Of a stretch of 64,000 nt of DNA, positions 59,060-64,000 are shown in pieces. The translations under genes and the position numbers were made by a program. The notes under the pieces were generated by a model. It was not told where the DNA came from, did not search any database, and was given only the letters and a program-made list of their open reading frames with translations. Positions within the stretch are counted from its first letter, which is position 1. Every line of letters begins with the position of its first letter. Source of the DNA: Anseranas semipalmata (Eukaryota > Chordata > Aves > Anseriformes > Anseranatidae); the NCBI GenBank assembly GCA_013399115.1, contig VXAA01003004.1:109904-173903 (forward strand), given 5' to 3'.

Positions 59060-59680
59060 CCCTCCGCTGCTTCGATTGTTTTATCCACCTTGTGCCGCGG
59101 CGTGGCCCCGGGCGCCGTGAAGCAGCCGCCTCCAGGCGCACAAGCAGGTGAGGTGGAAATGCTGGCCGGGCCAGAGTGACGGACCCATTGCACCTCAGCC
59201 GGGTTCAACCTGTGCTGAAGGGGGCCTGCAGAGCCCTGGGGGCTGCAGCGGGGCTGGAGGCCAGGCTGCCCGCCTGACCCCCCCCCAAGGTCCCAAGCAG
59301 CGCCGCAGCAGAACGATGCTCCAGCGCCGCAGCAGAATGATGCTCTTGCTGCCATCCGGGAACCCCACCTCTTGCTGCCCTTCAATTTTCTCCTGTTCCA
59401 TGCAGCCCTGCCTGCCGCGGGTGCAAGGCGTGCTGCGTGAGCGCACCTCGTCCCGCCTGCGCGGGGCTGAGCGCTCGGCGCTATGCACAGGCACCCTGGC
59501 ACGGGCTGGAGCCATCGTCCTGAGCAGGCGGCACCTGCGGGGAGGGAGCCCTCGCGCATGCAGCCGCTGAGTGTTCAGCGCTTTCTGGCGACCGGCAAAC
59601 TCCTCGTTTCCCCCAAGGGGCGGGGGGGTCGCGGTGGTCACAGCTTCACCCCGGGAATGCCTCCTGAGCTTCACGTTCCT
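59060..59680. other. Long CpG-rich block
   Basis: About 620 bp of GC-rich DNA with frequent CpG, including a 24-bp tandem duplication at 59298-59345. Minus-strand frames of 159-176 codons and plus frames of 140 codons overlap, as expected for stop-poor DNA, and none is recognisable. Possible unmethylated island. Confidence 0.58.
59298..59345 (+). repeat. 24-bp tandem duplication
   Basis: Two adjacent 24-bp units beginning cagcgccgcagcagaa differ by one base (C to T at the seventeenth position). Since 24 is a multiple of three, the duplication keeps all reading frames open, which lengthens the frames that cross it. Confidence 0.9.
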
Positions 59681-62220
59681 GCTGGAAGCCGGGGGGAAGC
59701 TGGAAAAAGGTCACTGCAGAAAAAAGGTCACTTGTATTTTTAGGAAAATTATTTTCAGAAATGTCCAACATGTGACTAAAATTCTTCAGACAACTAGAGC
59801 TGAAGGAAGAGCACAGAATGAGGCGTTTCAGCCCGAGCGGCCGAGCTGTAAGCGGCTGGGAGCTGTGTAACGGTGGGAGTCAGCAGGGAAAAGGTAAACC
59901 TGGCTCCTTCCGCTTTTCTGTCTCAGTTTTTTTCTGGCTGAAGGAGCCAGATGAACCGCAGAGAGCTGCTTCCTCCGCCTTTTAGGAGCCGGGCGAGCCC
60001 CCTCCATTTGTCACTTGCTGGTTACCGTGCGGAGCGGCAGGACTGCGCCTGCAGCGGGAAACTGGGTCAGGGGCGTGCTACCAGCTCCGTGCGCTGCGTC
60101 CCGGGGTTTCACTACGTGTCGAACGTGATACGCGGCTACCCCCGATTTCGCAGGCTCTTTGAGGTGTCTTAAGTAACGGACATCTCCTAGACCTTGCCCC
60201 CGCTGTTCATTCCTCCCGTCTCCCCGGCAGTGAGCGCTCCTCAGCGGCACACGTGCCACGGGGAGAGAAGCCTCCGCTCGCGCGCTTCTTGCAGAAGCCG
60301 TTGAACAGCAACAGGCTTTTATGGGTTAAATACTGAAGTCTTCTGCAGGCAGCGCTGGAGCCGTATTTTCAAAGCAGCTCTTCTGTTCACGTCTGAAGTG
60401 ATTTTGAGCTCTTCTGGAAATGCAGCTACTTACGATGTGACCTTCAGGCGTGTAGGAAAGAATGAACATTCGCAGACTCCAGAAGGCTCCTGCTGCTCCC
60501 AGCTGTGAGTGGTAAGCTCTTAGGAAAACCTTGAGTAAGATCCAGATATAATATAGCCTCTTATTTTGCAGATGTTGTTAGCTGTACCAAAGCGATAGGA
60601 AAATGATGAACCTAGTCTCATCAGACAGAGAGTAAGAGAAAAACAGCACCTGACATCTGAGAGAGAATGAGAGCCCAGTTTGCATTAGCTGAGCTTGGGA
60701 TGGAATGAGTGCTCTTGGGTAATGTCTATGTTTTTTTTATACTGAAACAAAATACTGATCACTTAGCTAGTGATTGTCAAGCACGGGTATCTGACACAAG
60801 TTAAATAGTAAGTAACAAGTATTAAAGCTGTCTGGTGTTAACACAGCAACAAACACGGGTAAATTTTGGGTGGAGATTCAACCACAGAATTCAGTTACTT
60901 GCACACTACAGCCATACCCCCCCAAGCATCTTCTGCCAGGTATTAATTCACCTGCTACTCAGCTGCCGTCTCAAAACCCGACCCTCATTCTGTAGCTTTA
61001 ACCTCAAGCCATTTCCCTGGTCGTTAATAATGCTCTTGTGCAGGTACTGATGAAGTGTGATCCATCCTTGCTTAGCAGGCTCTTCTTTAACAATTAACAG
61101 CATTAACAATGCTCTTAATATTATGTCAGCTGCGCAGTCATTATTCACATCGAGTGCCTGGGCTGTAATTGAAGCCATCTGTTTGAAGCTTTCTCTCCTG
61201 CTCGAGCGTGCCGGTGGAGCTGCCGCCTCCTGCTCCTTGCTGCGGAGCAGAGCCCTGAGGCATGAAAGGGAGGTGCTGGCAGTGGCTCTCCTTCTCGGCT
61301 TTGTGCTGCCGGCCACCCGCACCCGGTGCTGCTTGCAGGAGTGGCGTGGGGCTGCACGATGGGTGATGGATGAGTGCCCTTGCTGCCACGTTACTGACCC
61401 TAGTGACAGCGCGTGGTTTCGGTAGAGCCGTGCTGGCTGGTCCCTGGGGCACGGTCGGGGGGGCACGTCCCCTCCTGTCCCAGACTCCAGGCGCTGGGGC
61501 ACTGCCACCTCCGTACAGAAGGGCTTATCCATAGGTCCTGCTTTGGTGGGCTCGGCTGCTCTGAGCGGCGACCGCTGGGGCCAAGGCGCTGGGCTTCCTG
61601 CTCCAGCCCGTAGCCAGGCCGCAGGTCCAGGTGAGGTCTCAGCCTCTGCAGGGCAGGCTGGTTCCCTATCGCCTGTTTTACCGCTGATGAAACAGGACTG
61701 TCTGATTCAGTGCCAGGAGACAAAAATACTTAATTTCACTAAATGAATCTAGAGAAAAACAAACTATGCAATATATTGTCTTCATCCTCAGCTGTTTCTG
61801 ATATGCAGAGATTCTTTCCCTGCATGGGATTTGGTAACATCCTCTGACCTCGGTGATGGTCACACTGAACTCAGTGCTTCCACTGGCCAAACGGGTCGAA
61901 TTATACCTAATAATTTAATTTAGGCTTGCACAAGTGCTAAAGGGCATGGCTATATTGTAATTCGAGCAGACAAACTTGAGCTGGTGTTAAACCAGCCAGG
62001 TCCCACGGAGATAATAGCATTCCCGCACCAGCGCAGGCTCTGGCAAATTGTGCAAAACCAACGCAGCAACATGGGCAGGTCTCCAAGAGGAGTCCATATG
62101 GAGCCTGAGCTTTTCTCATCCCCAAAGTTAGCAAAATTCGAGCTAGCTAACTGAATGCTCAGTGCATCTATGGAAGACATAGTTGAGCCTCTGGAGATAT
62201 ATCCCCAAATCCGACTTTGA
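59681..62220. other. Intergenic sequence
   Basis: No gene recognised. The part at 60540-61150 is AT-rich. The 194-codon minus frame (60948-61532) and the plus frame at 61057-61425 overlap and neither shows a domain. The part at 61200-61640 is moderately GC-rich. Confidence 0.5.
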
Positions 62221-62275
62221 TTCCTACCTATATCTTTGAATTCCTACCTATACCTGTGAATCCTACCTATAGTCT
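62221..62275 (+). repeat. 20-bp tandem repeat, about 2.7 copies
   Basis: Units are ttcctacctatatctttgaa (62221-62240), ttcctacctatacctgtgaa (62241-62260) and a partial tcctacctatag. This is a short degenerate minisatellite. Confidence 0.88.
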
Positions 62276-63169
62276 AACTCAATGAAATCACATTGTCACA
62301 TTTCTATTTATATGTTTGTCTGTGCTGTATGTTTACACACAAAGAACTTTGTTAATAAACAATTTAGCATTTAGGAGCACCCTACACATTTGAATCAAGC
62401 TTAAAAACATTGAGGTTTCTGTAACAGGCAATAGAACAGCTCTATATTCCCCGTCCTACAGGAGAGCATTAGAAACTCTGCTGTCAAGATACAAAGCTTC
62501 AGGAATGGTGCTCAATAAATCATACCCGTTAGTAAGGGCAGTGTCAGTTTTTCCTTCACTTTTGGACTATTTTAAACTCCTGCTCAATTGTTTCTTCATA
62601 TGCTCGAGGTGGCCTTGCTGCGGTGACCGAGGCAGCAGCCCCGCTGTCCGCTCGCCTCCCTGCGGCCTCCCTGCAGCCTGGCTCAGCCCGCGGGTGTCTC
62701 GTCTGCCTCGCGGCCGCACACACACGGCGGTAACGGGACCGCATCGGGCTCGGGACAGAGAGCAGCAGTATCTTCAGAGAGCAAATAGAATGGGAGAGAA
62801 TAACCCTTCTGTAGCTAAAATGAGTTAAAATAAGGAATTGGTGCTCACGTATAGGGAGGGGCAGGTGACGAGGGGATTCATCTGGTAGAGACAATGCATG
62901 TGTTTAGCAGGGGATTTCATCTTGCTGGGTGATGATGACTTCCACGGTGGAAGGCACGAATTCTGAGTAGGAAGCAGCTAACAGATACCTGTCTAAGGGC
63001 TTTTTATGAATTTGCATTTGGAACCATGCAGAATTTTTTTTCCTTGAATTATTTGCACCACTGAAAATAAAGATTTGTTTTAGAAAGTGTACATTTCTCA
63101 GACGCGTTTCTCAGATTTCTTCAGGCTGCAGGGAAGCACTCTCCTCCCTCTTTCGTAGGGACCGCGATC
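62276..63169. other. Intergenic sequence
   Basis: AT-rich unique sequence with a small GC patch at 62610-62760. No gene recognised. Confidence 0.5.
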
Positions 63170-63350
63170 AGCGGGAGCTGGGGAAGCTGTTTTGCAAGAA
63201 GCAGACCAGCCGGGCGTTGGCGCCTTGCTGCGCTGCGGGCGGGGAGGAGGCAGTGGCCTCCCTTGGCGGAGCTGGGGCCGGCCGAGCCTCCCGGCGCAAA
63301 CGCTGCGAGCGCGATCAGCGCCGCGCTGCACGGGCTCCGCAGGCAGGGCA
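63170..63350. other. CpG-rich patch
   Basis: Short GC-rich block with frequent CpG, for example 'aacgctgcgagcgcgatcag' near 63299. Frames are open on both strands. No gene recognised. Confidence 0.5.
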
Positions 63351-63369
63351 GCATTATGCATGCAAAGTC

Positions 63370-63870
63370 GCTTTCTGAAATTAGCCGCACATGTTTATAT
63401 TAACATGCAAATAAAGCAACTCCAAATAAAACAAACGCATGAAAACGTCTCTTCATTAAGTTCAGTTTTATGGTATAATTGATTTGGGTGGGGTGTACAG
63501 TTCTGCTGCTTACTCTGATTACCTTCCTGATGTTGAAGTAATCCACAACAATCAGACTGATAACAACCATTAAAACATATTCAATTCAATTACTGGTAAT
63601 TCTGAAATGGCTCAATATTGCACATGGGTTACTTTCATTTTCGTGTATATTCTGCCCCCGATTTAGCAAAGTCTTAATTGTTTAACAGCAGATTAGGCTA
63701 AATTATTTTAATTTAATTTTATGTGATTTTTTTTTACTTCTGCCTTTAAGGAATCCATTTGTAAAGATTTTTCTTTTGAATGTTGTGCACAGAGAGAATT
63801 GGGTGCTGATGCCTATTCTTCCGGCTTCAATTTAGGCCACCATATATTTAAATCTGAGTAAAACCAAAAC
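63370..63870. promoter_or_regulatory. AT-rich candidate regulatory element with octamer
   Basis: Long repeat-free AT-rich block with an exact ATGCAAAT at 63405-63412, 'ggtataattgattt' near 63471, 'caattcaattactgg' near 63581, 'tcttaattgtttaac' near 63672 and 'attttaatttaatttt' near 63705. It follows a CpG patch, as other such blocks here do. It resembles a conserved developmental enhancer, by inference only. Confidence 0.32.
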
Positions 63871-63943
63871 GTTGTTCATTACACATGGGATGTTCAAGTC
63901 AGGAAGATAAATACTGGATCTGGTAACTAAGGGAACTGGAAAA

Positions 63944-63983
63944 GTTACCTTATAGGAGGCTTTGTTACCTTAAAGGAGGCTGT
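63944..63983 (+). repeat. 20-bp tandem duplication
   Basis: Two adjacent units, gttaccttataggaggcttt and gttaccttaaaggaggctgt, differ at two positions. A short local duplication near the window end. Confidence 0.88.
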
Positions 63984-64000
63984 AGCGAGGTGGGGATTGG

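Noticed and set aside
60948..61532. 194-codon minus-strand frame
   Set aside because: No recognisable domain, overlaps a plus-strand frame of 122 codons, and part lies in GC-rich stop-poor DNA.

Overview
The window looks like non-coding DNA from a bird. The clearest marker is a 5'-truncated CR1 LINE tail at 37999-38185, close to the common avian CR1 3' end. Three older CR1-type fragments, a second CR1 coding remnant, one MIR-like SINE and one 5S-rRNA-derived SINE accompany it. Recognisable interspersed repeats cover only about 2.3 kb of 64 kb, which fits the low repeat density of avian genomes. I cannot name the species or locus. I found no protein-coding gene, tRNA, snRNA or microRNA that I can support on either strand. 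The long reading frames sit mostly in GC-rich, stop-poor patches and read open in several frames at once.

Layout: the background is AT-rich. It is interrupted by about 28 short GC- and CpG-rich patches of roughly 100-650 bp, spaced about 2-3 kb apart. The strongest are 7470-8100, 19420-19860, 23890-24110, 39195-39690, 47080-47490, 57720-58085 and 59060-59680. Between them lie repeat-free AT-rich blocks with dense homeodomain- and octamer-type words (4040-4345, 7010-7330, 11935-12260, 18405-18760, 41940-42190, 57030-57393, 58120-58500, 63370-63870). These look like the conserved non-coding elements of a gene desert or a very large intron, but conservation cannot be seen from one sequence.

The most striking local structure is a perfect, spacerless 136-bp palindrome (two 68-bp GC-rich arms) at 47203-47338. 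It lies about 260 bp after a 153-bp run of N (46792-46944) whose two flanks carry the same 31-bp sequence with one mismatch. Together these suggest either an assembly fault or a truly unstable palindromic locus. Other oddities are a 330-codon open frame with no recognisable homology (34583-35575), several short tandem repeats (20-mers at 62221 and 63944, a 24-mer at 59298, a 10-mer at 19681), a single N inside a long T run (40465), and an exon-like segment at 23664-23797.

No set of genes working together can be described. If the window has a function it is most likely regulatory, and I see no convincing new coding system in it.
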